Source: Phascolarctos cinereus (lineage: Eukaryota; Chordata; Mammalia; Diprotodontia; Phascolarctidae). From it: a DNA stretch of 64,000 nt. Location: assembly GCF_002099425.1 (NCBI RefSeq), contig NW_018343954.1:23025501-23089500 (forward strand). The letters are read 5' to 3'. The position numbers and the translations under genes were made by a program. Shown here piece after piece: positions 46,159-58,219 of the stretch. The notes beneath the pieces were generated by a model, which was given only the letters and a program-made list of their open reading frames with translations, made no database searches and had not been told where the DNA came from. Numbering within the stretch: position 1 is the first letter of the stretch; each line of letters starts with the position of its first letter.

Positions 46159-46925
46159 CTCCCAAGTTTCTAATCTAGGAAATATCTTTGGCTCTTCACT
46201 GTTCTTGTATCTTGTATCCAATATATTGCCAAATTGTCTTGATTCTATATCTGACACCTTCTATAGCTCTATTCACATATCTCTGCCTTACCTCAATATT
46301 TCTCATCTAGATTGTTTCAATGGCTTCTTAATTGGTCTCACTCCCTCACTTCTCTCCCCAATGCAGTCTATCCTCCAAATATCTTCTGAAGTGATTTCTT
46401 AAAGCACAATCTGATCATGTCATTCCTCTATTCAATAGAACTTAGTGGCTTTTTATTGCCTCTAGGATAAAGTATAAACTCCTCCATTAATTTTCTTAAA
46501 ACCCATCAAAATCTTGTCCTAACTTAATTTCCAACCTCATTATATATTAATTCTTGCCCCTGAATCTATGATGCAGTCAAATTGGCATTTTTCTGAACCT
46601 TGAACATCAGCTTCCATCTTGATGAGAGACTGAGATGATCTCACTCCTTACTTCCACCTCATTGAATACTTTTTCTTCAAGACCAGCTCAAGTACTACCT
46701 TCTATATGAAATCTACCCTGCCTCCTCCTTTTCAAACTTCTTTGTGTTAACTACCTTTTATTTATTTGAATTTATTATCTTTATCAATTTATTTTCCATC
46801 TAATTATACAACTGCTTGTTCTTTCCCTTATTAGAATGTAAGCATTACTTTCTCCCTTGGATTTCTGCCTCTAGCATATCTTAGGATATATGGCATACGG
46901 GAGAAAAGAAATAAATGCTTGATAA

Positions 46926-48595
46926 TTGATGGAACAGTCTTCTGCACACATTTTGTATATAATGTTGGTTGTACTAAATCGAAATATGTATTTCTTATAA
47001 CTAATTTCATTGTGGCAATAATAGGTTTAATTTATTCCATGTCTCCAAATACCCTTTATTTAGGTGGTATTCTAAAACTCAGAAATTATACATTCCCCTC
47101 TACCCTAGGATTAAGTGTGTGAGTTCCACAGATATATTTCAATTCTTAAAATGTTCCATGGCCAGATAAGGTTAGAAATATTGTTGCAGTATTATTACTC
47201 CTATAATTCCAAGTGATTTCCTCATGGTTTATACAGCCAGTAGGTGCCTAAGCTGCAAATTAAACCCAGGTCCCTTGACTACAAATTTATTTCTCTCTTC
47301 TCTACATAGAAGGTGCTTAATAAATGCTTACTTCTTTGCCACATGGTGTAACAGTAAAAGAAAGGAAGTAGACACATTCTAACTTTGTTTTCTTTTTACC
47401 TTCTCAGTCAAGAAAAATTGGTCTTTTGACTAGAAGGGGTAAAAGGTGAAGATTGGTGTAAACCCCAAGATATCTAAGAAGTATTCTAAATAACAGCACC
47501 ATGCTACTCTAACTAACATGACAGGGTACTGAAGTATCACGTAGTTCTTTGTAATTGTAGAGAAATCATGGAGACAGGAGAGATGCTGGGAGCCTAAAAA
47601 CAGATAAATGTTAAAGAAGGGAAACAATTTGGACTAGATGGTGTCTGAGAGTCTTTTCATTTCTGTGATTCATTTACATATTGAAGTCTGTTCTATAAGC
47701 TGACAAGAATGATTCAAATTCTTGATTTTAATTAGGTAATCAAGATAAAACATTATTAGATACTGCATATAGTGTCTAATTCATGGAAGGAATGGCCATT
47801 CTGAAATGATTGGATAACATAAAAAGGAAATAACATTGTTATCTTTATAATAAATAAACCTTTTTCTGGTTTTCAACACACATTGTTAACAAGGATTCAT
47901 TTATAATTCCTCCAAGGCTATGTTGTTTTCTATCCTGGTGGTGCTTTCAACTATATATGGAGAGTATTTAGATATGTAGTCAGTCATTACTCTCACTTCA
48001 CAATATATGCAATAGAGATTTATTTGATAGCATTAGCATGATTCCTTAGAATCCCTGAAACTTCATTTGTAATTTCCACAAACGTATTGAGCAGGAGGTA
48101 ACTTTAGCTTGCAAATCTGATACATCTAGGGACAGCTGAAGTTCTAACTAAGGAAAATTCATTCCTATTGTTTTTTCCTGCATTCAAAAGGGGGGGCACT
48201 CAGCTTGTAGAAGCATACAGACATGTTGGTGGTGGGTGACACAGACATCTTTTGGTAAACAGATGGATGGACTATTGCACAGATGATTAAAAGCCAGTTG
48301 TCAATACCAATAGGAAAAAAATTCAAGATAGTGACAACTTATATACTAATATGACCTTCTATATCTTTTCTGAATACACAAAAATCAGCAATAAGATGCT
48401 CCAGGAATTCTGTGCAATGTTAATTGCATGGATTTAGGATTCTGAAGGATGGTGCTACTTTTTCTGATTTCACAGAAATTAATGGTTGCATTAACAATCT
48501 AACTTCTTGTGCAGCAGGATGAGAAAATAACCTCTTAACTTATAAGAAATTTCACATGAGCCATAGTTATCAAAATGTTATCCAAAATGAATTCA
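46926..48595. other. Mostly unique non-coding sequence
   Basis: A weak L2/MIR-like patch lies at about 47205-47325 (GCCAGTAGGTGCCTAAG, CCCAGGTCCCTTGAC, GGTGCTTAATAAATGCTTAC). The remainder shows no family or exon I recognise. Confidence 0.4.
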
Positions 48596-48617
48596 TAATG
48601 ATGATGATGATGATGAT
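48596..48617. repeat. (ATG)n microsatellite
   Basis: Six to seven ATG units. It gives a short methionine run in one frame, which is not a gene. Confidence 0.88.
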
Positions 48618-49425
48618 TACAGTAGAGATCAAACTCAACATTAAGGCAAAACAATACAAATGTGCTGCATTACAATTAATAGAAATCAGTTGTGTAAGAG
48701 AGAGTGTTGGCACTTGGCACAATACCTTCATTCTCTATAACTGACAGGTTCTGCTCGATAAAGCAGGGGCTCTAGAATAACAGGGGTGTTGAAGGTCAGA
48801 ACACATGTTCCTTACAGTAAAGACCTCTTTGAGAAAGCTTGAAGAGAGACTTTCTTTCCTTTGACTGCCTTAGACAGTATTATTAATGCATGTGTTGATT
48901 GAGCATTCACTTTTCTTCTAACATGAAGAAATTATTCCCATCTCTTTCTTCTTCTGTTTTTTTAAAAAAAAAAATGAATCTTTTAAAAGGATCATACCCA
49001 TCTTAACTGTTTCTAACTCTGTGTGTAGAAATCTACCAAAAAACTTGCCTAATCTTGAGCAAAAGGGTGGGGGAGGGTGAATCACATATTTTTCATGCAG
49101 TTAAAATAGGTGTAGGTAAATTTGCTCATAATATGTGATAGAAAAGAGCTTTCCCTAAATATTGTTGCCTATTCTTTCCTTCAGTTATGTGCCAATGTCT
49201 TCCTTTATCCCTTCCCCCATTTTATAAGGTTTCCAAATAAAGATACACAGATCATACACCCTTATAGGAAGCCTATAGGTCTAGAAATCGTTCTTTGTTT
49301 TCCTAGGTCTGGCTTCTTCTATATTCTAAAGATTTATAAGGAAAAGAAAACAAAACTTCAAACTCAGATTTCTTTCATTTATGGTATCATATATTGTTGG
49401 AATGGATTACACAAAACCTTTATTT
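48618..49425. other. Unique non-coding sequence
   Basis: No recognised element. The frame of 109 codons at 49122-49451 has no known motif and runs into L1 sequence. Confidence 0.4.
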
Positions 49426-50061
49426 TTTATGAGGATAAAAGATTAAAATAATGAAATTCACTTGGAAGAGCAAAATGTCAAGAATCTTAAGGGAAATTAT
49501 GGGTGGAAGGGGCAGAGCATTACAAGACCTAAGTTATAACACAGTAGACAAAAATAAAAATAAGTGATTAGGTACTACTGGAAAAAAATCATATGAGTAA
49601 ACTAGTGAACCACACTAAATAAACAAGAAATAGAAGCAATGAAAGGTAGTAACCAGATATTTTATAGAAGATATATTACTGAGAAAGGGACTTTTTTTTT
49701 TTAACAAGAGCTCTTTTTAAAAACTGGAAAACAATTTGCCAAACAATAGTTTAGACTAATATCTTATTTAGTATAATATAATAAGTAGATATACAACCCA
49801 AATCTAAAAGATAAATTTTTTTAAAAAAGATAATGAATGGCAAGGTATCCTTTCACAACAATAGCTAGCGGGAGAATTTTTTTAATCACTTAAGGTATAG
49901 AAGATGTCATTTCACTTTAACTACATGATTTCTTAAAAAAGTTTAACATGAATAAAATTAATATGGAAACATATGAAGAAATAAAATAGGAAATATTTTC
50001 ATCACATATTACAAAAATGTCTGACACAAAAAATATATAAAGAAATGACTGAGATAGATAT

Positions 50062-50072
50062 AGAGAGATAGG

Positions 50073-50117
<45 letters not shown>

Positions 50118-50140
50118 GGATGGATGGATGGATGGATGAA
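50062..50140. repeat. (GATA)n/(GATG)n microsatellite
   Basis: About 14 GATA units grade into GATG units. The reverse frame reads a Ser-Ile-Tyr-Leu repeat, not a protein. Confidence 0.96.
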
Positions 50141-50567
50141 TAGATGGGTGAATGTTGAAATCAATCCCTAATAGATCAGTGGTCAAAAGATATGAACAGT
50201 TTCCAAAAATAGAATGGTGAACTATAAATGATCACATGGAATCATGCACCAAGTCAATTATAGTAAGGGAAATGAAAAGTAAAATAATTGTGAGCTCTTA
50301 CAAATTTGCAAAGATGACCAATGATGGGAATATTTGCTGGCATGTTTATACAGGAGACAGGTGCTCTGATGCACTATAGGTAAAACTGTGAAGCAATCTA
50401 ATCTTTATTGATATCAATTCAGAATTATTTAAGAAAAGAGAAAAAAACTGTCACCAGCAGTAATTTTGCTAATTAGTATATACCCCAGGAAAATCAAGTT
50501 CATAAATAAAGATTCAGGATATGTCAAAATTCTCTTAGTGTTTTGTGCTAGCAAAAAAAAAAATCTG

Positions 50568-50753
50568 AAAAGCAAAGTGTAGGGGCAGCTAGGTGGCTCA
50601 GTGGATAGAGCACCGGCCCTGAAGTCAGAAGGACCTGAGTTCAAATCCAACCTCAGACCAAACACTTGACATTTACTAGCTGTGTGACCCTGGGCAAGTC
50701 ACTTAACCCCAATTGCCTAAAAGCAATAAATAAATAAATAAATGAATGAATGA

Positions 50754-50805
<52 letters not shown>

Positions 50806-50852
50806 ATGAATGAATAAATAAAAATAAAAAGTAAAAAGTAAAAAGCAAAGTG
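50568..50852 (+). mobile_element. Young tRNA-derived SINE with expanded GATA tail
   Basis: SINE head GGGGCAGCTAGGTGGCTCAG (from about 50581), CCGGCCCTGAAGTCAG, GAGTTCAAATCC, TAGCTGTGTGACCCTGG and CACTTAACCCCAATTGCC (50703-50718). A tail of AAAT/AATG/GATA repeats follows to 50840. TSD AAAAGCAAAGTG at 50568-50579 and 50841-50852. No RTE-derived tail, so probably L1-mobilised. It interrupts the L1 relic. Confidence 0.92.
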
Positions 50853-51229
50853 GGTAGTATTGATGGGGGTAGAGGGAGGCTCTGGGGGGAAAGCGGTTTA
50901 TGAATCTAATGGAATATTGCTATGCTGTAAGAAATAATATGAGGGATTCCAAGAATCAAAAGATTTTTATAGACTGATAAAGAGCTAACTAAACAGAAGC
51001 CAGAGAACAATATACATAATCACTACAACAAAATTAATTAAAAAGATAACTAAAAGGAAGTCAAATCCTGAGAAACTGAAAACCCAATGATGGTCATTGA
51101 AAAACAGATAATGAATTATGCCCCCTTTCTGGCAGAGTAATATGGAACTGTGAATGCATAAATTGTCAAACATAGTTATTGAAATATATTTTTACTTAAT
51201 TGTTCTTCATCACAAGGAAGAGTTAAATT

Positions 51230-51888
51230 TAAAGATATGGGAAATGACCAAGGTTTAAAGGAAAAAAAAGACGCGAATATTTCTAAAAGGAACATAATAC
51301 TAAATTTCATTGTAACAGGGAAATATATGTTTTTAAAAGGAGGATAAATCTTTACAAATATTAAGTAAAATTTACTGCTTCCATTTATTGATTCTGAAGT
51401 AGTAAGGAGAAAATAAATTTAAAAAAAACTTTGGGTGGCTTTGACTTAAAAAAAATCTTTATTTCTAATTCTGTAGCTAATTGCTAAAATATATAAACAA
51501 AACATGGATGATAATTCTTTTATGTAGTATAATGGAATAGAACAGGAGAACAAAAAGATCAAGAATATCTTTCTTGCAAAGAAAAAAAGCAAATTAGGAA
51601 ATAATATAAATGTAGAAAATGGAATTAGCTTGTTGAAAAAAAAATAGCCTCTCATTGATCCAAGCAAATTCCTTTCTTTTTGTCATGGAAGTAAGGTAAG
51701 TGATGGGAGATGGAAAGTACTTTGAGAAACTGAGTAGAAAAGAGAATGCCTTAGAAAAGATTCCCTAAGTTACACTATCCATAACAGATTTTTGGCAACA
51801 GGTTGTCATTGGATGGCCACCAAATTCATAGTCAGGGCCCCACACTTAAGCCAAAGAGGGTATTAAAATCAGGAACAGTTTAAGAAAT
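51230..51888. other. Unique, A-rich non-coding sequence
   Basis: No recognised family. Many A-runs. Confidence 0.4.
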
Positions 51889-52055
51889 ATCCAGAGTTGG
51901 GGCAGCTAGGTGGCGCAGTGGATAGAGCACCAGCCCTGAAGTCAGGAGTACCTGAGTTTAAATCTGGCCTCAGACCAAACACTTGACACTTACTAGCTGT
52001 GTGACTCTGGGCAAGTCACTTAACCCCAACTGCCTAAAAAAAAAAATCCAGAGTT
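51889..52055 (+). mobile_element. Young tRNA-derived SINE
   Basis: GGGGCAGCTAGGTGGCGCAG head, CAGTGGATAGAGCACCAGCC (A-box region), GAGTTTAAATCTGGCC (B-box region), CTTACTAGCTGTGTGACTC, CACTTAACCCCAACTGCC and an A11 tail. TSD ATCCAGAGTT at 51889-51898 and 52046-52055. With the 50581 copy it is the best preserved SINE in the window. Confidence 0.94.
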
Positions 52056-52124
52056 ATTGATTAAGAAAAAAAAGTATGCATATTCAAAAAACTCTTTCTT
52101 GTCAAAAATAGTTCTAATGGACCA

Positions 52125-52245
52125 TCTTTCTTTGAACTTCAGTTTCCTCATCTGTAAAATGGAAATGATAATACAATACTGACCTCAAAAAGAGGTTGTG
52201 AATAAAGTGATAAATAAATGTAGTATGTTATTATTACTATAATTT
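52125..52245 (+). repeat. MIR SINE relic (3' half)
   Basis: TTCAGTTTCCTCATCTGTAA, then GGTTGTGAATAAAGTGATAA and ATGTAGTATGTTATTATTAC follow the MIR 3' region. Confidence 0.78.
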
Positions 52246-52539
52246 CGGGAGAAGAAAGATATAAGAAACTAGCCAGTGAGACCCCAGTCCTTAGAGCGTA
52301 TGGAGATTTTGTCTGCCTTCTTCCAAAACAACTATGTAGAAATTTCAATAAGCCACTTACAGCCATAAGTATCTGAGTGGCTGGTACTGTATGACAGTGA
52401 AAAATTGTCAATTGGCTGTAAAAAAACTGATACTTCAGGAGATGTTAAACTGGACCAAAGTGTATACACAAAATGGATATTATTTCCGACTCTTTTCCTT
52501 TGTGGTTTTAGTAAGGAAGAAAGGAAGGAAAGAAGCATT

Positions 52540-52805
52540 TAATAAGTATATATTACTTCCCAGGCACTGTGCTAAAATATTAACAAATATTATTTCATTT
52601 CATCCTCATACTAGTGCTCACAGATATTATTATTCCCATTTTAAAGTTGAGGTAACTTTAGGAAGACAAAGATTAAGTGACCTGACCAGAGTCATATAGC
52701 TAATAAATGTCTGAGCCTGGATATGAACTCAGGTCTTCCTTATTCCATTAGACACCTTCCTGATACCAGTCCCAGTGATCTATCTACTGTACCACCTAGA
52801 CTGCT
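52540..52805 (-). repeat. MIR-type SINE, nearly complete
   Basis: Inverted: CCAGGCACTGTGCTAAAATA, AAATATTATTTCATTTCATCC, CCATTTTAAAGTTGAGG, AGTCATATAGCTAATAAATG, ATGAACTCAGGTCTTCC and ATCTACTGTACCACCTAGAC (complement of the tRNA-like head). An L2-like tail sits on its left side, as in MIR. Confidence 0.85.
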
Positions 52806-53210
52806 TTGAACTGACAGCTGAGAAAGAAGCAACTGACCAAAATATTGTGTCTCTATTTATATATTTATTTTTACTTAAGTGACAAAGTATTCTGAAACAG
52901 GAGTTCCCAGATTACCTGGGTAGTTGTGTTGATCCCAAAGTCCCAGCTCCCAGAACAGTTGGAGCTAGATGGTAGCGTTAACAGTGCCCAACAGATTAGT
53001 AGTGACTGGCAGAGGTGGAGACCAGCCCAGACACCCAGAGCCATACCAGTTGAGCACCAAAGGACTCATTCATCAGCAGTCCCACACTCCCGATCAAACT
53101 TCATGAGTATTCCACAAAGGAAATAACATTACTTCCAGGATAGGGAATCAGGAAGCATTTTGTTGCTACATTCTTGTTATATCTCTTTATCTCTCTGTTT
53201 TTTTTTTCAA
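52806..53210. other. Unassigned sequence between MIR and L1
   Basis: The GC-richer 52.92-53.11 kb part (GACTGGCAGAGGTGGAGACC) may be an unrecognised repeat. No coding or RNA signal. Confidence 0.35.
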
Positions 53211-53214
53211 GTTT

Positions 53215-55975
53215 GAGCTGATACTCCCCTCATTTTCCAGTATTTTGCCACTCCATAAATAGCTGCTACAAATATTTTTGCGCATGTAGGTCTTATCCCC
53301 CATTTTTATGATCTCTTTGGACTACAGACCAAGTAATGGTACTACTGGATCAAAAGGTATACAGTATTGATTGCCTGCATAGCTGCAAATTGCTTTCCTG
53401 AATGGCTGGATCTGTTTACAGCTCTACCAATAATGCACCAGTGTCCCAATTTCCCCACATATTCTCCAACACGTATCATTTTCCTTTTCTGTCATATTGG
53501 CAATCTCATAGTTGTGAGTTGGTATATCAGAGTTGTTTTAATTTGCATTTCTCTAATCAATAGAGATTTAGAGCATTTCTTAACGTGACTATAGATAGCT
53601 TTAATTTCTTCATCTGAAAACAGCTTATTCATATCATTTTACCATTTATCAATTGGGCAATGACTTGTATTCTAATAAATTTGATTCACTTCTCTATATA
53701 TTTGAGAAATGTTTATGTGAACACTTGCTGCAAAAATTGTTTTCCAACTCTGTTTTCCTTCTAAATTTGGTTGTGTTGGGTTTATTTGTGTAAAAACTTT
53801 TAAAACTTAATTTAATAAAAATTATCCACTTTGTATTTCATAATATTCTCTATCTCATTTGGTCATAAATTCTTCCCTTCTCTATAGATCTGACAGGTGA
53901 ACTATTCCATACTCTCCTAATTTGCTTATGGTATCACCCCTTCTGTCTAAATCATATACTTGACTTTATTTTGATAAATTGTGTGAAATGTTGGCCTACG
54001 CCTAGTTTCTGCCATACTATTTTCCTGCTTTTCCAGCAGTTTTTGTAAAATACAGATTTTTTTTTTAATCCTAGAACCTGGAGTCTTTGGGTTTATCAAA
54101 CGGTAGATCACTATAATCATTGACTACTGTGTCTTATGTACCTAATCGATTCCACTGATCTACCACTGTATTTCTTACCCAGTACAAAATAATTTTAATG
54201 GTCGCTGTTTCAAATATAGTTTTATATCTGGTATGGCCAGGCAACTTTCCTTGGTATTTTTTCCCATTAATTTACTTGATATTCTTGACCTTTTGTTCTT
54301 CCAGATGAATTTTGTTACTATTTCTTTTCTAGCTCTATAAAATAAATTTTGGTAGTTTGATGGGTATGGCACTGAATAAGTAAATTAATTTGGAATGAAT
54401 TGTCATTTTTATTATAGTGGCTCAGACTACCCATGAGCAGTTGATAATCTCCAGTTGTTCAGACCTGACTTTATTTGGGTGAAAAGTGTTTTGTAATTGT
54501 ATTCATATAGTTCCTGGATTTGCCTTGGCAGGTAGACTCCTATGTTTTCTACAGTTATTTTAAATGAAATTTCTCTTTCTATCTCTTGCTTCAGGGCTTT
54601 GTTGGTAATATGTAGAAACGCTCATGATTTATGTGGGTTTATTTTATATCTTGTCACTTTGATAAAGTCGTTAATTATTTCAAGTAGGTTTTTTTTGGGG
54701 GGCCGGGAGTTCCTTCTCTAGGGTTCTTTAAGTATGCCATCATATCATCTAAAAAGAGTGATAGTTTTGTTTCTTCACTGACTATTCTAATTCTTTCAAT
54801 TTATTTTTCTCCTCTTATTGCTAAAGCAAATATTTCTAGTACAATACTGAATAAAAATAGCGATAACAGGCATCCTTATTTCACCCCTGATCTTATTGGG
54901 AAGGCTTCTAGCTTACCCCCACTGATAATGGTTTTAGATAAGTGCTACTTATCATTTTAAGGAAAGCTCCATTTATTCCCATGTTCTCTAGTTTTTTTAC
55001 TAGGAATGGGTGCTCTAGTTTTTCAAAAACTTTTCCTGTATCTATTGAGATAATCATATGATTTATTTTGATTTTGTTATTAATATGATCAATTATGTTA
55101 ATAGTTTTCCTAAGGAAGAACTTCCCTGTTGTAAGCGCATTCCTGGGAGTTAATTGCTGGCTTGTTTAATTTCCTTTTCTATAATGGGGTTACTTAAATA
55201 TTTTATTTCCTCTTGTGTTAATCTGGGCAATTTATATTTTTGTAAATATTCATCAATTTTACTCAGACTGTCAGATTTACTGGCATACAGTTGGGCAAAA
55301 TAGCTCCTAATTATTGCTTTAATTTCCTCTTCATTGGTGGTGATTACACTCTTCATTTTTGATACTAGTAATTTGGTTTTCTTTTTTTAATCAAATTAAC
55401 CAAAGATTTATCTATTTTAATTGTTTTTTTAAAACTAGATCTTAGTTTTATTTATTAGTTCAATAATTTTTTTTCTACTTTCAGTTTTGTAAATCTCTCC
55501 TTTGATTTTCAGAATTTCTAATTTGGTGTTTAATTGGGGATTTTTAATTTGTTCTTTTTCTAGCTTTTTAATTGCATACCTAATTCATTGATCTTCTCCT
55601 CTATTTTATTCATGTGAGCATTTAGAGATATAACATTTCCCCTAAGAATTGCTTTTGCTGCATCCCATAAATTTTGGTATGTTTTCCATTATTGTCATTT
55701 TCTTAGATGAAATTATTGATTGTTTCTATGATTTGTTTGACTGAATCATACTTTATAATTAGATTATTTAGTATCCAATTAACTTTCACTCAATCTTTCC
55801 ATGGCCCTTTATTACATGCAATTTTTATTGTATCTTGATCTGAAAGGGATGCATTTAATATTTCTGCCTTTCTGGATTTGATTGTGAAAAATTTTATACC
55901 CTAATGCATGGGTTTTTTTTTTCTAAATTGTGTATTGGTGCTGTGTGCATTGAAATTATTTTTATTACATTTTTA
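53215..55975 (-). mobile_element. L1 ORF2 relic: reverse-transcriptase region
   Basis: A 2.76-kb minus-strand L1 piece spans ORF2 from the C-terminal domain (53.22-53.75 kb) through the reverse transcriptase (about 54.1-55.4 kb) to the end of the endonuclease region (55.98 kb). On the minus strand SLFLDDMMA is encoded at about 54738-54764. This is the catalytic (F/Y)xDD box (the two aspartates at 54744-54749), with Leu where Ala is usual in L1. Two fragments read KFIWKNKRSRISSKLMGKNT (near 54.3 kb) and [20 protein letters not shown] (near 55.3 kb). No 5' UTR or ORF1 is attached, and no complete 3' UTR. Decayed by stops and frameshifts. Confidence 0.85.
55150..55356 (-). pseudogene. L1 ORF2 fragment, N-terminal to RT core
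   Basis: The 68-codon open stretch [20 protein letters not shown] … [19 protein letters not shown] … [20 protein letters not shown] matches the L1 ORF2 segment just before the reverse-transcriptase fingers, in which the newly made strand and template are positioned. It is a remnant within the larger L1 piece. Confidence 0.85.
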
Positions 55976-56109
55976 GTTCACTTGTGTTACTGCTATGTTT
56001 GAATTACTATTTCAGCCTAGGTTAGACATGGTCCAGAATATGCTGGAAGGTTATGAGTACTAAATTACATTCTTCTTGGTCATACATGTCACACAATCAG
56101 ATTTATAAT

Positions 56110-56285
56110 TGTAAAGTTACAAGGGATCTTGTAGATCATCTAGTCAAGACTAATTTTATAAATTCAGAGAAGCCAGATGACTACCCCAAGTCACATAGCT
56201 TTTAAATGCCAGAGCAAAAACTCTAACCAAGGTTTTTGTATTCAAAGTTAGGCACTCCTTTTTCCATAATGTCTCCATCTTTGAT
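56110..56285. repeat. MIR-type relic, second copy of the 7525 kind
   Basis: TTACAAGGGATCTTGTAGATC, ATCTAGTCAAGACTAATTTT, CAAGTCACATAGCTTTTAAA and AGGCACTCCTTTTTTCCATA follow the block order of the repeat at 7525-7745. Confidence 0.5.
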
Positions 56286-56289
56286 AATG

Positions 56290-57132
56290 CCTTTCATGCC
56301 ATTTCTATCCTGTACATTGTCATAGGCAACAATGCTATAGCCTTCTTGCATCCATTATTCAAGTTATATTTTCATTCTCCTGATCAATAATTTGGAGAAT
56401 TTACATTCACAAAACAATTTATAGGAATTAAAGAATTGGGCTATTTTGAAAGTGAGAAGTTTAGGATCATTAAAAACATTGCACAATTTTCATGTGGAAT
56501 CTGGCTTGATGTCTTTCTCATACTTTATTGGGGATGATTGTCACATTGCTCTGGATTTCATAGGTAAGAATAACTGTATTGCAGAACACTATGGAATTTT
56601 TTTTTTTAAATTTCACTTATGAATAGAAGTGTCTGTGGATACCTGCCATAGAGAATCACTTACTTTTTTTTCTCTCTTTTGACTCTGCGCAGAACATTTT
56701 CTGTGACCATCTTAGCTAAGAATGTTTCTCAGTTTTATACCTTGATGGATAGTAATATTAATTAGAACACTGACCTAAGTCATTTCCATGGTCACATCTA
56801 TCATAGTGTCTTGTATAATTTTAATGTCTGCTCAATAGGCAATTTTTTTTTTAAGAAAAGCCTTCAAGGCTCCATTTCATTCTCCTAACTCAGATATTTT
56901 CTTAAAAATAATAAATCATGTATGCAACAGTATTTATTATTCTCTACAATTCTCAGTAAGTTGCATGGCCATAAGAATATATGCTACTATAGAAAATTGT
57001 ATGCCCAGGTCTGTCCATTGAATTGTACTTTCTTCAAGGATATTCACAACGCAGTCATACACCATTCTTAAAAAAAAATTTATAGAATTGAGAAAGTAGT
57101 TATACAGATGGGTAGTTATTAATGTCTTCTCA
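56290..57132. other. Unique non-coding sequence
   Basis: No family recognised. Confidence 0.42.
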
Positions 57133-57133
57133 G

Positions 57134-57252
57134 ATACACACACACACACATATAAACTTACATATATACATATATACATATACATATATATGTGTGCGTG
57201 TATGTATATATATATATATAGATATAGATATATATAGATATATATAGATATT
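57134..57252. repeat. CA/TA/TATAGA compound microsatellite
   Basis: (CA)7, TACATA blocks, (TA)n and TATAGATA units. The reverse frame reads Ile-Tyr repeats and is not a gene. Confidence 0.92.
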
Positions 57253-58215
57253 CTTTTTGGTGATAAAAGCACCCTCTGTGATTTGTTTTTCTTACCTTTG
57301 GAATCTTTTTTTTTAAGGTATCTTGAAAATTAATCTCTCAGTGCATTTGAAACTTTATTAACTCTAGTATGTTCTTTTTCATTTGGTCAAGGCTACTTAC
57401 ATTTAAATACAACCTTATTAAATATTGCTGCCATTTCCCTGCATAGTAGAGCAGGTGCTGAGGTGGGAGAGTTCAAATATGATAATCCCACTATCATCAC
57501 CGAAAATATACTGATATAAAATATCTGTAATCTGCCATGGTGCAATTAACTTTTGTTTTCCTTGTCCCATCAGCAAACGTGTTATGCATATTGCCATCTC
57601 TGATGCCCCTGTCCCCTTCTTTCAAACAGAATTTTCAAACTTACTGACCAGTAAAAGGCAATCCCCTCTCCCCAGTATTATCCACACCATTTTGGATTAA
57701 ATCTAGGTCTGAGGTACTCTAATTGGTGAGTGAGTAGCAATTAATGTCAATTCATTTTATCTGGTTTTCCCTAAATAACACCTTTTATTCTATCCTGAAA
57801 TATTTCATCAGACACTAAGGCCTACCTGACCTAATTAGCATTTCGTCTGTTCTGATGTTAAGCAATCCTACTCCTCTCACCATCTTTTCACCTCTGGCTC
57901 TCACTATGGGAACAACAATAAAATCAGACTAGAAATGGACATACTAATTTGCCTTGCCTCTGATCATAACCCCTCCTAAAGTCTAGACCAATACGCCCTT
58001 CTATCTTCTCTACTAGATAAGGTAGAACTCCAAATGGATAATAGTATTGTCTGAGTCCTGTAGATAACAAACCTGAATTGTTAACTAACCCTTTGGAGAT
58101 ATTAAAAATTATTTACTTTTTGAAGTTTATTTTTCTTGCCCTGTTTGTACTTCAAAGAGCTGGCTCAACTAATTTGTTATTGTTGATGATGCTGTTGCTA
58201 TTGTCGCAGTTGCTT
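57253..58215. other. Unique sequence, candidate conserved non-coding DNA
   Basis: Nearly 1 kb free of repeat signatures. The 57.38-57.90 kb part has balanced composition with CTGCCATGGTGCAATTAAC, AGCAAACGTGTTATGCATATTG and several TAATTA/TAATTG homeodomain-type cores. No coding frame. Conservation is suspected from texture only. Confidence 0.35.
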
Positions 58216-58219
58216 TTAA

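Larger units (their letters stand above)
41370..46925 (+). repeat. L2-clade LINE relic, copy 2, split by L1 insertions
   Basis: L2 pieces lie at 41370-42040 (reverse-transcriptase-region text such as CTGGTTTTTAACCTCATGAC and GCTCTCTCTGAAGTCACC), 42370-42458 (CAAATGTCCCTATTTCTGT … TCTAGTCTCCC) and 46159-46925. The last piece is the 3' UTR, with CAATCTGATCATGTCATTCC, AGTGGCTTTTTATTGCC, CTCAAGTACTACCTTC and TTATTAGAATGTAAGC. The text is continuous across the 3.7-kb L1 at 42459-46158, which confirms that L1 as an insertion. Decayed. Confidence 0.75.
49430..51225 (+). mobile_element. Old L1 ORF2/3'-end relic, plus strand
   Basis: Sequence such as ATGAAATTCACTTGGAAGAG (49451), CAAGAATCTTAAGGGAAAT, GATCAGTGGTCAAAAGATATG (50174) and TGAATCTAATGGAATATTGC (50902, with GCTGTAAGAAAT) follows the second half of marsupial L1 ORF2 on the plus strand. 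It contains a (GATA)n expansion (50.06-50.14 kb) and a young SINE (50580-50840). Highly decayed. Confidence 0.65.

Noticed and set aside
45836-46402. Open frame of 188 codons
   Set aside because: It spans the 5' UTR of a minus-strand L1 (antisense), its TSD and an L2 3' UTR. A protein crossing a transposon boundary in this way is chance.
50062-50140. Regular GATA array, considered as a CRISPR-like or satellite array
   Set aside because: Simple tetranucleotide microsatellite with no spacers.
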